DNA of 45,069 nucleotides, from NCBI GenBank assembly GCA_025435555.1, contig JAIWWG010000162.1, forward strand, positions 1-45,069. Reading direction: 5' to 3'. A program made the translations under genes and the position numbers. The DNA is from Chytriomyces cf. hyalinus JEL632 (taxonomy: Eukaryota > Chytridiomycota > Chytridiomycetes > Chytridiales > Chytriomycetaceae). Of the stretch, positions 8,551 through 18,581 are shown in pieces. Each line of letters begins with the position of its first letter. Within the stretch, counting starts at the first letter, position 1. The notes under the pieces are model-generated. The model was not told where the DNA came from and ran no database searches. It was given only the letters and a program-made list of their open reading frames with translations.

Positions 8551-10714
8551 TTGGTTCTCTGCCCTCCCCTTTGACAATCCACCCGACCACCTGACCCCAG
8601 TTACTGTCCCTGCTCCTTCCGTTCAAGTCCACTGTCCCAAGCTTCCCCTGTTCCAAGTCCAGACCCAGCACTCCACGCCCTACGCCGACAGTCCCGGCCT
8701 CCTCGTCTGCCAAGGTACCATCAATGAACACCCCATCTCCATCCTCATTGACTCTGGAGCCAATCCAAGTTTCATCAACTCAAGCCTGCCGTTCCTCCAA
8801 AACAAGTCCCTCGTTCCTCAAGCCTGCAAGATCAAGCTTGCCAACGGTTCTGTTGTTAAAGGCCAGCGTACTGAGCCTCTACAAGTGAAAATAAACAATA
8901 CTTCTTTCCAAGACTACCGTTCTTTTACTACTGTCCCTGACCTCGCATACGACCTGATCCTCGGAAAAGACTGGCTTGATGCCCACAATCCCTCCATTGA
9001 CTGGCCAACAAACCATGTCCGCATTGGTCCACACAGCTGGAAATGCCGTTCTCCACGTTCCTCTCCAGAAGTCCTTACCGCGCAGCAATTCATCAATCTC
9101 CTCCAGACCCTCCAGCCCGACGATTTCCTCGGAGCCATCCTGCCTCAAAAGATAAAGGTTACTATGTCCAACAGTGACAGAGCCGACGAATCTATACGTA
9201 CCTCCCTCCCGCCAAACCTCCAGACGATCGTGGACCGATATCCAGATGTCTTTGCCCCATTCGAGGGCCTACCGCCATCCAGACCTACCGACATGAAGAT
9301 CGATGTAGATCCTTCTGCTAACTCCAGCCCTCCCTACCGACCAATCTACCCAATGAGCGCCCCAGAACTCAAGGCCCTCCAAGAAGAAATCACTTACCTC
9401 CTCAAGCACCAACGCATCAGAGCCTCCACTTCCCCTTACGGAGCTCCTGTCTTCTTTGTCAAGCAAAAGGATAAACTACGCCTTGTCTTCGACTACCGCG
9501 CCGTGAACAAACTCACCGTCAAGAATCGCGCTGCCCTCCCAAACATCCTCGAGTCCCTCGACCGCCTCTCCAAAGCCAAGTACTTCACCAAGATCGACCT
9601 CTCCTCCGGCTTCCACCAGATCCGCATCCAAGAATCCGACATCCACAAGACTGCCTTCCGCACCAAGTATGGCCACTACGAATGGGTCGTTATGCCCTTT
9701 GGCCTTGCAAATGCTCCCGCCGTATTCCAGACTACCCTCAGCTCCATATTCCGTGACTTCATTGACGCCTTCCTCACTGTCTACATTGACGACCTCCTCA
9801 TCTTCTCCGAGACCCTCGAAGACCACCTCAAGCACATAGACCAAGTACTGCAACGCCTCCAAGCCAACAAGCTCCACGTTCGCCTTTCCAAGTGCTCCTT
9901 CCTCCAGCAAGAACTCGAATACCTTGGCTATTGGATTGCTAGAGGTTCCATCTCTGTCCTACCATCCAGAACCAGCTCCATCACTGACTTTGAAGAACCT
10001 TCCAACTACTCCGAACTTCGTTCCTTCCTGGGACTCGCCAACACCGTCCATCGCTTTATCAAGCACCACGCCGCCCTCATTGCGCCTCTCTCAGACATCC
10101 TCCGTGACCACAAGACTACCTCCTTCTCCGACAAGTGGAATGACACAGCCCGCAGCCATTTCATCAACATCAAACGGATCCTCGCCTCTCCAGAATGGCT
10201 CGCCATCTTCAACCCTGAACTTCCTGTCCATCTTTACACCGACTGGTCCGCCCGCGCCATTGGTGGCTACATCGCCCAACCAGACTCTACCGGAACTGAC
10301 CAGCCCATTGCCTACTACTCCCGCAAGCTCAAGCCAGAAGAATCCAAGTACCACCCCTACATGGGCGAAATCCTCGCTCTTGTTGAATGCCTCAACCATT
10401 TTCGCCATTACATTCATGGCAATCAAATCCTCGCCTTTACCGACCACCAGTCCCTTTGCCACATCCTCACCCAACCCAAGCTCCGCCCTGTCCACCATCG
10501 CTGGTTAGCCGACCTGCTGGCCTACGATTTCCAGATCCAGTGGACTCCGGGGGAGTGGAACACCATTGCTGACGCACTGTCAAGAAGAAGATTCGCAACT
10601 GATGCCTCCGTTCAAGTCAACCTCCAAGGAAACACCGTCCATTCTACCGTCCAGATCCCAGAATCTTACCTCCTGCTCAACACCACGACCCTGACCATCA
10701 CTGATACCTCATGA
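8498..10714 (+). CDS. Pol: protease, reverse transcriptase and RNase H
   Basis: The domain order is clear. The aspartic protease has ILIDSGANPSFI. Reverse transcriptase carries KIDLSSGFHQIRI, PFGLANAPAVFQ and the catalytic YIDDLLIF. RNase H carries YTDWSARAIGGYIA, a conserved glutamate (YMGEILALVE), FTDHQSL and the terminal TIADALSRR. The frame is open upstream to 7880 inside gag; the ATG at 8498 is the nearest plausible start if translation is not by +1 frameshift. It ends in TGA at 10712-10714, whose bases overlap the integrase ATG (ATGA). The catalytic residues all look intact. Confidence 0.93.
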   Translation: MPQLKPKVKKQTAKSNSNWFSALPFDNPPDHLTPVTVPAPSVQVHCPKLPLFQVQTQHSTPYADSPGLLVCQGTINEHPISILIDSGANPSFINSSLPFLQNKSLVPQACKIKLANGSVVKGQRTEPLQVKINNTSFQDYRSFTTVPDLAYDLILGKDWLDAHNPSIDWPTNHVRIGPHSWKCRSPRSSPEVLTAQQFINLLQTLQPDDFLGAILPQKIKVTMSNSDRADESIRTSLPPNLQTIVDRYPDVFAPFEGLPPSRPTDMKIDVDPSANSSPPYRPIYPMSAPELKALQEEITYLLKHQRIRASTSPYGAPVFFVKQKDKLRLVFDYRAVNKLTVKNRAALPNILESLDRLSKAKYFTKIDLSSGFHQIRIQESDIHKTAFRTKYGHYEWVVMPFGLANAPAVFQTTLSSIFRDFIDAFLTVYIDDLLIFSETLEDHLKHIDQVLQRLQANKLHVRLSKCSFLQQELEYLGYWIARGSISVLPSRTSSITDFEEPSNYSELRSFLGLANTVHRFIKHHAALIAPLSDILRDHKTTSFSDKWNDTARSHFINIKRILASPEWLAIFNPELPVHLYTDWSARAIGGYIAQPDSTGTDQPIAYYSRKLKPEESKYHPYMGEILALVECLNHFRHYIHGNQILAFTDHQSLCHILTQPKLRPVHHRWLADLLAYDFQIQWTPGEWNTIADALSRRRFATDASVQVNLQGNTVHSTVQIPESYLLLNTTTLTITDTS

Positions 10715-12213
10715 ACGATATCAAGGACATGAACACTACCGACCCCCAGTTCTTAGAAATAGCGCAGTTTTTAGTTGACCCACTGGACCCAGAAACCTAC
10801 GACCACGACCCATCCAAGGCTCCCAAGCACCTCCTCCCTCAGATCTCAAGATATCGACTCCGCAACGGTTTCCTCCACTACGTTGACAAAACCCACGCAA
10901 GACTCTACATTCCAGCCCCTCTCCGCAACTCGCTACTCAAGAAAGCTCACTCCTACGGTCCAGCAATCCACAACAACTGGGAACGCACCTCCGAACGCCT
11001 CACCAGATACTTCCACTGGCCAAAACTTCATCGCGATGTCCAGCGACTCTGCCAGAACTGCGATAACTGCCAACGCCTCAAGGTAGCACGCCACGCCCCT
11101 TATGGACTCCTCCAGCCTCACGACGTCCCGCCCTTCCCATGGCACACTTGCTCCATGGACTTCATGACCAAGCTCCCTCTCACTAAGTCAGGATACGATG
11201 CCCTCATGGTAGTTGTCGACTCTGGAACCAAATGAACAAGATTAATCCCATGCCACACCACCTCAACTGCACGCGATATTGCCAATCTCTTCGAAACTCA
11301 CATCTTCCCGCACCATGGTATTCCAGTCCATTTCATCTCTGATCGAGACACCAAGTTCACCTCCAACTTTTGGCAAGCACTCTGCAAGTCCCTCCGAATC
11401 AAGCTGACGATCTCCAGCTCTTCCCATCCTCAAACTGATGGCCAGACAGAACAAAAGAACGACTGGATCCTCCAAGCACTACGACACTTTGTTGCTCCCT
11501 ACCAAGACGACTGGGACATCCACCTACCGAAGATCGAATTTGGGATCAATGATACAGTCAATTCAAGTACTGGTTACACACCTTTCTTCCTCAAGTACGG
11601 TCGCCACCCTCGCTCCATGATCAACATCAACCTCCCGCCTGACACCTCCCTCTCTATCAAGGACATCCGCGCAGAATACCAAGTTGCCAAGGATCGAGTT
11701 CGTGACTCTCAAGACAAGTACGCTGCCATCGCCAATCGCAAGCGCCTCGAATCCCCCTTCAAAGTTGGAGATTTAGTTCTTGTCTCAGCCAAGGAATTCA
11801 AGCCTCCCAACCTTCGATACCGACAGACCAACAAGCTCTCTGAACAGTACTCCGGCCCCTACAAGATCATCGAACTTGTCGGACCTGTCCCGTCCTGCAA
11901 GCTAGCTCTTCCCACAGATTGGGGAGTCCACCCTGTCTTCCACCCTGAAAAACTTCGACCTTACTTCTTTGACACAGCCAAACATCCTCTTGACAACCAG
12001 CCCATTGCTTTACGCGTCATTGACAAAGTCCTCTCTTCTCGTATTCTCGACGGTCACAAGCAAGTCCTCATCCAATGGAAAGACCACCACCCTGTCTACA
12101 ACTGTTGGTTAAACGTGACTCCAGAACTCATACAACGCGTCAAGCAAGACCAACCTCCGCCAAGTTCACTCCCCTTTTCATCACGTACGCTCTTGGAGGC
12201 GGGTGTCACGTAA
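10711..12213 (+). CDS. Integrase with chromodomain-like tail, interrupted by TGA
   Basis: The ATG overlaps the pol stop (ATGA). An HHCC zinc-binding region (KKAHSYGPAIHNNWERTSER then CQNCDNC) leads into the DDE core: SMDFMTKLPL has the first Asp, ISDRDTKFTSNFW the second, and the Glu lies in DGQTEQKNDW. Between the first and second Asp the frame is broken by TGA at 11233-11235; the same frame then stays open to 12213. The C-terminal GPY-like region (YSGPYKIIELVGPVPSCKL) is followed by a chromodomain-like segment (LIQWKDHHPVYNCW). The last codons and the stop lie inside the 3' LTR, so the polypurine tract is coding. Integrase joins the cDNA to chromosomal DNA in the nucleus. Confidence 0.88.
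12195..12203 (+). promoter_or_regulatory. Polypurine tract
   Basis: GGAGGCGGG ends exactly at the 3' LTR. It is the expected primer site for plus-strand DNA and is read as integrase codons at the same time. Confidence 0.7.
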
Positions 12214-12523
12214 TCTACAGATTCCGTCACGCACGTCCAGAAGCTTCGCCACGCCAATCAAAATTCCCACAGACACAAAATTTACTCACAGCAATTCCAA
12301 CACTCTAACACTCCCCAGACACGATCGCGTCTTCGTTATTACTTTTTCTATCATTTCAAGTGCCACTGTTGTCTTCCTTACATTTGCCACAAAGGCTATT
12401 TAAGAAGGCCTTTCTTGATTCAATAAAGAGAAGTCTCTCAATAATCTCTTAACTCTCTCAACTCCTCTCAAGTCCTCTCCCAGTCTTGAAGCTGCAATCG
12501 AGCTCCTGACTACTTCCGTAACA
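12204..12523 (+). repeat. 3' LTR
   Basis: A 320-bp copy identical to 7015-7334, followed by the second TGGCT at 12524-12528. Its first bases provide the integrase stop codon (TAA at 12211-12213). Confidence 0.96.
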
Positions 12524-12702
12524 TGGCTTCTTTCGAGAAATGAGATTTAGATGATAGTATATAAACATATTGCAGAAAGAGAGGAGGCATCATCTGTCAA
12601 TGATTTCATCATCATCATATCATGGCTTTGATCACAGATGTTATTGAATGGGCACTTTAAAAACTGGCCACTGTATTCCCAAACACAACAAGGACAATGA
12701 CT

Positions 12703-13997
12703 TCATCCACTGCCCACACTCCACACGCTGCGGGAATCCAAGGTCCCAGCGACACCACTTTTTTCCCCGAAGCTGAGAGCAGTTCTAACGCTCACAACGC
12801 TAAAAACGTCGTTGATCCCACCTCCATTCCCGTATCCCTTTCTATCTCGTTCGCGTTCCTTTTCGGCACGTTCTATTATAGTTGCAGGTGGTATCCCTCG
12901 AATTGACGCATTGTCAGCTGAAGGATGGAAATGCTGCGTGTAAATACTGTTGCTTGCGCCACCGGCGCCGCCGCCAGCAGAGGCGCCTTGGGCAGGATTC
13001 GATCCAATGATGTTATTGTACTGAGAATGTATACTGCGCGGCCCTGTTCCATAATATCTCAAGCTTGTATTGGTAGTTGATGCGATGGAGGGTGGCCGAT
13101 TTCCCAACGATGAGTTTCGAAATGTGTATGATTCGGGGTTGTGGATGGAAGCTGCGGACATGATTGACGCGCCACTCGATGAAACAGGTTGAGGAAAATT
13201 GCTGAAACTCGTCGTCATGGGTGATGCCTGTTGAGGGACATCGGGCGTAAACGACACGACCCTGTTTGGTGGCATTTGCGTGTTTGGCGACAGAAAGGGT
13301 TGATGTGGCATTGGCGAGGGTATATTGCCAGGAATTGATTCTTCAAGGAAAGCTGAAGCTGCGCTGCTGTTGTCTTTTGATTGAATAGATGGGTCTCTTG
13401 CGGCGTTGGGGCGGCTGCTGCTGGCGTTTTGAGTTGAGAAATTTGGTTTTGTGGTTTCAGTTTCACGACGTTGACGAAAAGCACGAGGAAAACGGTTCAC
13501 GAACCTAGTCCCTCCTTTTTTTCCGCGTCTTCTTCTTCGTCTTCTTCCAGAGGGATATTCGACCGACAAGTTCACTGAGTGGGATCCATTTCGATTGCGA
13601 TCTCTGCCTTCCGGATTAAAATACGACGATGAAGATGCGATCGATATTGAGTCATTGTCATTATCATTGTCGAAGCGCGAGCGCGAAGTAAAAGTGTCCG
13701 TCGAGTGTGTGGATCTGAGTGTAGTCACATCAGCTTGAAATAACAGAAATTTCGAACGCTCACAAACCGCAGCTCTACTTCGATACCGTCGTTCGATGTG
13801 ACTGGCTGACTAGGTGGGAGTGGTGTCGAATCACTTGGATGAGGGTGTCTGGTGGCGGTGGATTGGACCCGTTTCGGAGCAGCCGAGTTTGCGTTGAAAA
13901 GGCGTCCAATCTTGGACAAGAATCCGCCGAGAGATTTCCGTCGCCCGTTTTCCGTTGTCCGTTGCGTGCCTCGGTTTGAGGTGGTGGTGTTGTGCAT
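12703..13997 (-). CDS. Ser/Asn-rich, low-complexity protein of unknown function
   Basis: Two exons, 13768-13997 and 12703-13714, with a 53-nt intron (donor GTTTGT, acceptor CTCAG, phase 2), give 413 residues. The N-terminus has a basic amphipathic stretch (RRKSLGGFLSKIGRLFNA). The middle has a run of seven arginines followed by RGKKGGTR, a likely nuclear localisation or RNA-binding patch. The rest is disordered, rich in Ser, Asn and Pro, with a charged helix IIERAEKERERDRK near the end. A donor GTGAGC six bases further on would break the frame, so the splice choice is an inference. No domain is recognised. Its 3' end lies 179 bp from the retrotransposon. Confidence 0.55.
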
Positions 13998-14038
13998 ATA
14001 TATTCTTGATTTTAAGTTTATTTAAAAATTGTTTATAT

Positions 14039-15155
14039 TCAATATTTATGAAAGACGTGCTTGTGCTCGCGCCACATGTGCTGGTCCATGGACTTAACAG
14101 TCTTGTACAGGTTCCCGCACTCTAGACACGCGACAGTGCGTTTGTTGGACGCATTCAGAACTTGCCGCTCATGAGGATCCAGATGCACCCGGTTGTGCTG
14201 AGAAAGGTTGCTGTTGCTTTTGAACCTTTTGCCACAGTCTGGGTGCCGGCACTCGTATGGTGCTTCGTTTGTGTGGCTGCGAATGTGGATCTTGAGGCGT
14301 GATGATGTCTGATTTAAATTGACCAATCAGATTACAAATGTAGAAGCGATGTCAATCAGCACAAGTGAAGCTACTCAAAAGAAAAGCAAGAGTGGTTACC
14401 GTATAGCTACTGTCACACAGTTGGCATTGGTGCGGTCGATCGCCGGTATGAACTCGCGCGTGCACTTTCAAAATGGAAAGATACGAGAAATGTTTGTCGC
14501 AACCAGGATATTTACAAGCATAGATGCGTTCGTTTTTGGAGTCTTCCATCTCAGAAGGTGGAGCGCTGTATGTTCCTTCAGAGTCCTGGACTTTAGCTTG
14601 GTTTATCTTTTCCGCTGGAGACGAATTCTGCGTGGGGCTCACAGGTTGGTGGATAGGTTGATTCAGAGTTGAAGAAGCATCTGGTATTGATGCTACGCGG
14701 TTTGCTGACTGGCTTGGTTCGGAAACTTGTCCCACTTGTTCGCGTGGGTCATCAATGCCGTCAATCAAGAAGTGCAACTTGTTGAACGAGCGCCACCCGT
14801 CTTCATAGTCGTTGGATGGGTATATTGACAGCTGAGTTGCTGACAGTAATGTGCAAGCACTTGTTGGTGACACTGCTGACTCACTAGGAGCCTGCTTCAC
14901 AGCATGCACCGACAGCACAGAAGATAACTGCGACGAAAGAGGTGTGGTAATTGACGTGGATATAGCGTTGGCCGAATGAGTGGATGGGATGGCCCGCTCC
15001 ATTGTTGGGGTAATGAGCCCATGAGTTGGATGTGATGCGATGTCAAATGTGGTTTCGCTTGGGGGGAACGGCGGGATGGGCGCTATTTTGGAATGAAAGT
15101 TCGGTGGATGTGAAGGTGTGCATGCCGCAACAAGAGTCTTGAAGCTGGGCAGCAT
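14039..15155 (-). CDS. C2H2 zinc-finger transcription factor
   Basis: Exons 14400-15155 and 14309's downstream partner 14039-14308 (intron 14309-14399, GTAACC..TCAG, phase 0) encode 341 residues. The first 200 residues are disordered and rich in Ser, Thr and Pro. Four fingers follow: YACKYPGCDKHF..HARVH, HQCQLCDSSYT..HIRSH, YECRHPDCGKRF..HNRVH and VACLECGNLYK..HMWREH. The intron splits the second finger, and splicing restores its exact C-x2-C-x12-H-x3-H spacing, which supports the model. Linkers HTGDRPHQC and HTNEAPYEC are of the TGEKP type, so fingers 1-3 probably bind DNA as an array. The fourth is separated by a longer linker. The target is unknown. Confidence 0.85.
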
Positions 15156-15814
15156 TTCTTGAGTTCTGTGTGCAATGAGAAGGAGGAACCTTGCAATTAG
15201 TAGGAAAATTGTGGAAATCGGAGGTTTGGAAGTTGTCGCGCAAGTCCGCTTTCGAGGCTCTTGATCGGGATGAGTGTCACTTGGGTACGTGTGTGCTGGT
15301 TGGTCTCCTCGCTCTCTCTGACCCCGGGCCGTCTCTTTGCCGCTTGAGTGGGGGATCGGTTCCTGCTTTTACCCAAGTGTCCATGTGCGTTATTCAACGA
15401 ACACCGGTGCGGATCTTATCTGTCACACCCTCAGCCGGAGTATAAAATATCAGTCCAACAGAACAGCTTGTATTGTTGTCCCCCACATGTAAAATTAACA
15501 CCCACACGGGCCTCATCCCTCCAAAGAATATTAGAACACGGCGTATCAGCCCTTTGAATGCGCGAAAAGTTCGTCACGAGGTCGTCATATCCAAACACGG
15601 TTATCAAGTCAAGAAGAGTCACATTGGCACGAGTTTCGTGAGTTTTTTGTTTTTGGTGAGTGAGAGGGAAGGAAAGGGAGGGAGTGGGAGAAAGAGTAAG
15701 AAGGAAGTGGGGAGGTTTCGGATGTTAGCCTTTCGATGCACATGCACACACAAAATATCAGAGAAAAAAGAAAAGTAGGTTGCGTTCACGTTGATAGAAC
15801 CTACAAAAAGGATG
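15156..15814. other. Long intergenic region between divergent-free minus-strand genes
   Basis: About 660 bp without a supported gene. A TATA-like TATAAAATA is seen near 15440 on the + strand and a purine-rich tract (GAGAGGGAAGG-like) at 15660-15710. Short open frames exist on both strands (for example 15473-15778 +) but show no domain, codon or splice support. It probably holds the promoter of the zinc-finger gene. Confidence 0.4.
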
Positions 15815-16168
15815 TTATACCCCATCATCCATGCTGAAAGAGATCACATTTCCGAGGAGGTTCAGACTCGTGCGGTGTGAGAATGCACCGGTTCGGATGA
15901 GCGGCGTCTGAAGAACGTCCGAGAATAGGGCTTAGTAAAAAGAAGCTGCCGAGTTACACATGCATGCGCGTACCGTGGATAGAGAAGCGGTTGCGCTGGA
16001 TGCTATTGACGCAAAGACAGGGTTCGATGGTTGTGTTGTGGATGATGAGAAGCTGGCTGATGGGCCCGCAAAGGATGCAAAGGGCGTTGGAGCGGGACCC
16101 TTTGCAAAGAACGACTTGGGCGAGTGTGTTGCGGCTCGGCGGAATGCGCGGAAGCCCGAGTTCATCAC
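15815..16168 (-). CDS. Small Ser/Ala-rich protein, probable mitochondrial targeting
   Basis: Exon 15974-16168 joins exon 15815-15907 through a 66-nt intron (GTACGC donor, TTACTAAG branch-like site, TTCAG acceptor, phase 0), giving 95 residues. The N-terminus MMNSGFRAFRRAATHSPKSF is basic and amphipathic with no acid residue, as in mitochondrial presequences. The rest is rich in Ser, Ala, Phe and Pro and ends in SMDDGV. No family is recognised. It lies 45 bp downstream of the MED10 stop on the same strand. Support comes from the clean splice junction and the presequence pattern only. Confidence 0.5.
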
Positions 16169-16213
16169 TTTACTTTATGGATTTATGGGGAGTAAAAAAG
16201 TGACAAGTCTTTA

Positions 16214-16800
16214 TTATTTGAGATCCAGAGTCTGCTGGTACTCGCTGTGTAGGTCAGGGTAGTTCTTGCGCAGCTCTTCCAAGAGTGCGTCATGCAGTTG
16301 CTAAGTGGGGTGGAGATAGGTCAGACAGTTAATGGGGCCAAGCACAACTTGAACTCACCGAAACGGCCTTGATCCTTCCGTTTGTTTTCTGGTTCTTGTC
16401 AACAAGGACCTGCGTCGCATCGCGTGTGTATGTGTCGGGGTTCCCGCCCTGCTCAATGAACCTGCGCGCACGTTGGCATTAGCACACATCCAATTCTCTC
16501 CAGCAAGCGGCACCACGCAACTCAACAACGTTGAACGGGATGTTGGTGTCCACTCTCTGCACCACTCGTCCCACTTCCGCCAAGTGGCCCGTGAGTTGGT
16601 TTCTGTGCGTGCGATGACGAGCGTGAGCTTCTTCTTTATTAATCCTTGAAGCAGCGTTTTTACATTCGCTTGTGCAGCACCGGCACAGAGTCGGGCTGGT
16701 AGTCGAACGTCGTCAGACTTATCTTCTGAAGTGTGCTGATGGTGTGAAGAATCTTTCGCTCCAGCGACTCGATCGGTTCCCTTGCCGCCTTGTCCGTCAT
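16214..16800 (-). CDS. MED10: Mediator complex subunit 10
   Basis: Four exons, 16664-16800, 16522-16602, 16359-16461 and 16214-16300, with introns of 61, 60 and 58 nt, encode 135 residues, the normal size for this family. The spliced protein carries the Med10 hallmarks: ESLERKILHTISTLQKIS, HKRINQLTGHLAEVGRV, IPFNVVEFIEQGGNPDTYTR and a C-terminal ELRKNYPDLH. The NPDxYTR motif is especially telling. MED10 (yeast Nut2) sits in the Mediator middle module, which links activators to RNA polymerase II. The second intron has a good CTAAT branch site. Unspliced, the gene looks like several short unrelated frames, which makes it easy to miss. Confidence 0.92.
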
Positions 16801-16902
16801 GTTTGATTTTATCAGTGATTTTATCGAGGTTTTTATTGAACACCAACAACACAAAGGATGGGCCGCTTATTCGTAAACACAAATACTTCCGGACTTGGCG
16901 AT

Positions 16903-17650
16903 TTAAAGCTTTCCCGTCCAGAGTCTCTTCACAAACGCGGTGATACCCACATCTGTTGTGTTGAAGAGGAAGCATCCGTACATGACCACTCCCGTCACGA
17001 GTCTCAGACCCCACGTCAAGATTGAGTTGAGTGCGCCATAGGTTCTTTGAGGGACGTAATCTTGGACCATCGTGTCGAATCCCTGTTCATTACCACAACG
17101 CGTTTCAGACACTGATGGAAAATCACATGCTCGCAATTCGAGAAACAACAACAACAGAAAAGGATATCCTTACAAAGTGCGTGTGCAGTGGCAGAACAAG
17201 TCCCAATCCAAAGTCCACCAAAGGAATTGGTCCCACAAACAGTGCAGATGCCACAAGCGGGATTGTTACAACTGAGAGAGCCCGTTCGCCGTTCCAGTGG
17301 TATGATCCGTGCATTTTGGACTTTTGGGACAAGTCAGCTGATATTGTATGCGAGGCGAGATGTTTTCGATTTCGAAATGATGGGGTGCGCAAGTTGGTCA
17401 GAAAAGCGACATTATGATTGAGAGGCGATTGGAGCAGAGCCTCACCAGCGTTAGAGGCACGAGCAGTTTCGACATTGGCAGAGAGCGCTCTCGCTGACTT
17501 TGCGAAGAAGGAGGATGGTGCTGTGAGGCAGTCGGAGGGTAAGGGGCCACTCGCAGTCAGTACATCCATACTTAGCAACGTACCAGAGTGGAAGCGGGAT
17601 ACTCCGACCCGCATGGTTGTCAAAGGACGCACGAGGCCAACTCCAAACAT
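16903..17650 (-). CDS. SDH4: Succinate dehydrogenase membrane anchor subunit (CybS), copy 1
   Basis: Exons 17584-17650, 17446-17520, 17174-17337 and 16903-17082 (introns 63, 108 and 91 nt) give 161 residues. The N-terminus is a mitochondrial presequence (MFGVGLVRPLTTMRVGVSRF). SKMHGSYHWNGERALSVV marks the first transmembrane helix. The heme-ligand region LPLHTHF leads across an intron into GFDTMVQDYVP, which has the conserved Asp-Tyr near the ubiquinone site, and NTTDVGITAFVKRLW ends the protein. It anchors complex II in the inner membrane. The in-frame ATG at 17687-17689 would add 13 lysine-rich residues; the chosen start looks more like a presequence. Confidence 0.9.
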
Positions 17651-17791
17651 TTTAGATTCTTTAATTTTGCCCTTTTTAACAGCGATCACAATGTGCCCAG
17701 AATCTCAGTCGCAACTGATCATACTGAAACAACAAGACCTACAGAAGCAGATGCATCATGATATACATTCTTGCTGCACATAGATTCGCTT

Positions 17792-18528
17792 TTATTTCAA
17801 GGCCGGTTCCTGCTCCGAAATCCGCAGTTTCGTAGTTGAATCGTCCGTCCATAAACGCTGCACAAACGCAGTCACACCCACATCGACGGTGTTGAACGTG
17901 TATATGCTGTATGCGACAAGACCCGTTGTGACTGTAAGTGCCCAAGACAGAACTGAATTCGCGAGCGCGTATTTTCGAGCAGGAACGTAATCCTGGATCA
18001 TTGTGTCGAAGCCCTGGAATTTGAAACATCACCCGTTTGAATAAACGCGTCACTTTCACTGAGAGTTAAGGCAATGAGCCAAGCATCGCAGCTCTCACCA
18101 TGTGAACATGGATGGGAACAATCACGCCCAGCGCATAATCCAATCCCCATACTGGCCCAAATGCAATCGCAGATCCAAGAATTGGGATTGTCAGAATTGA
18201 AAAGTATCGCTCATATGTCCAATGGTCGCTGCCATGCATTTTTGATTTGTGTTCGACTGCGATTCAGGGGGGTTGGAAAGTCAGTTATGGAGTCAGTCCA
18301 TGGAGGCCAACAGTTTTGAGATTACAACGCACTTGATGGTGTTGGGTGTGTCTGTCGTATTGAATTCGTGGTGGGAGACAGTCCAGCTGGTGCCCGAGAA
18401 ATGGGACTGCTGAACATTCTTCGGGACAGCGGCGTAACTGGTGATCACTACCATTAGGTACAGAATCGGATTACAAAAGCGAGAGGCTGCGCACCTTTAG
18501 ACGTGAGGAAGACTGCCCGTGTTGTCAT
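17792..18528 (-). CDS. SDH4: Succinate dehydrogenase membrane anchor subunit (CybS), copy 2
   Basis: Exons 18495-18528, 18333-18437, 18099-18256 and 17792-18013 (introns 57, 76 and 85 nt) give 172 residues. All three intron positions and phases match copy 1, so the two arose by tandem duplication. The presequence contains SRRMFSSPISRAPAG. KMHGSDHWTYERYFSIL, IHVHMGFDTMIQDYVP and NTVDVGVTAFVQRLW align with copy 1 and keep the heme-ligand His and the Asp-Tyr pair. The C-terminal tail is 15 residues longer (charged, SEQEPALK). The two proteins have diverged much outside the motifs, so this is not a recent copy. Confidence 0.9.
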
Positions 18529-18581
18529 CTCAGCGATATATTTTATTCTATTAACGGTTTACTTTTTCTTCATGCAACAAC

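Larger units (their letters stand above)
7015..12523 (+). mobile_element. Ty3/gypsy LTR retrotransposon (chromovirus type), 5,509 bp
   Basis: Order: LTR, PBS, gag, PR-RT-RNaseH, integrase with a chromodomain-like tail, PPT, LTR. RT before integrase places it in Ty3/gypsy (Metaviridae). The LTRs are identical over 320 bp, start TG and end CA, and are bounded by TGGCT, so the insertion is recent. Coding is split over three frames, and integrase carries an in-frame TGA at 11233-11235, so this copy is probably not autonomous unless the stop is read through. The element sits immediately upstream of a tRNA gene and points away from it, as yeast Ty3 and some Dictyostelium elements do. Confidence 0.95.

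Noticed and set aside
9476-9910. Long antisense frames inside the retrotransposon
   Set aside because: Mirror images of the C-rich third-position codon bias of pol, with no domain content.
15473-15778. Possible + strand gene after TATAAAATA
   Set aside because: A run of low-complexity codons with no start context, splice support or domain.
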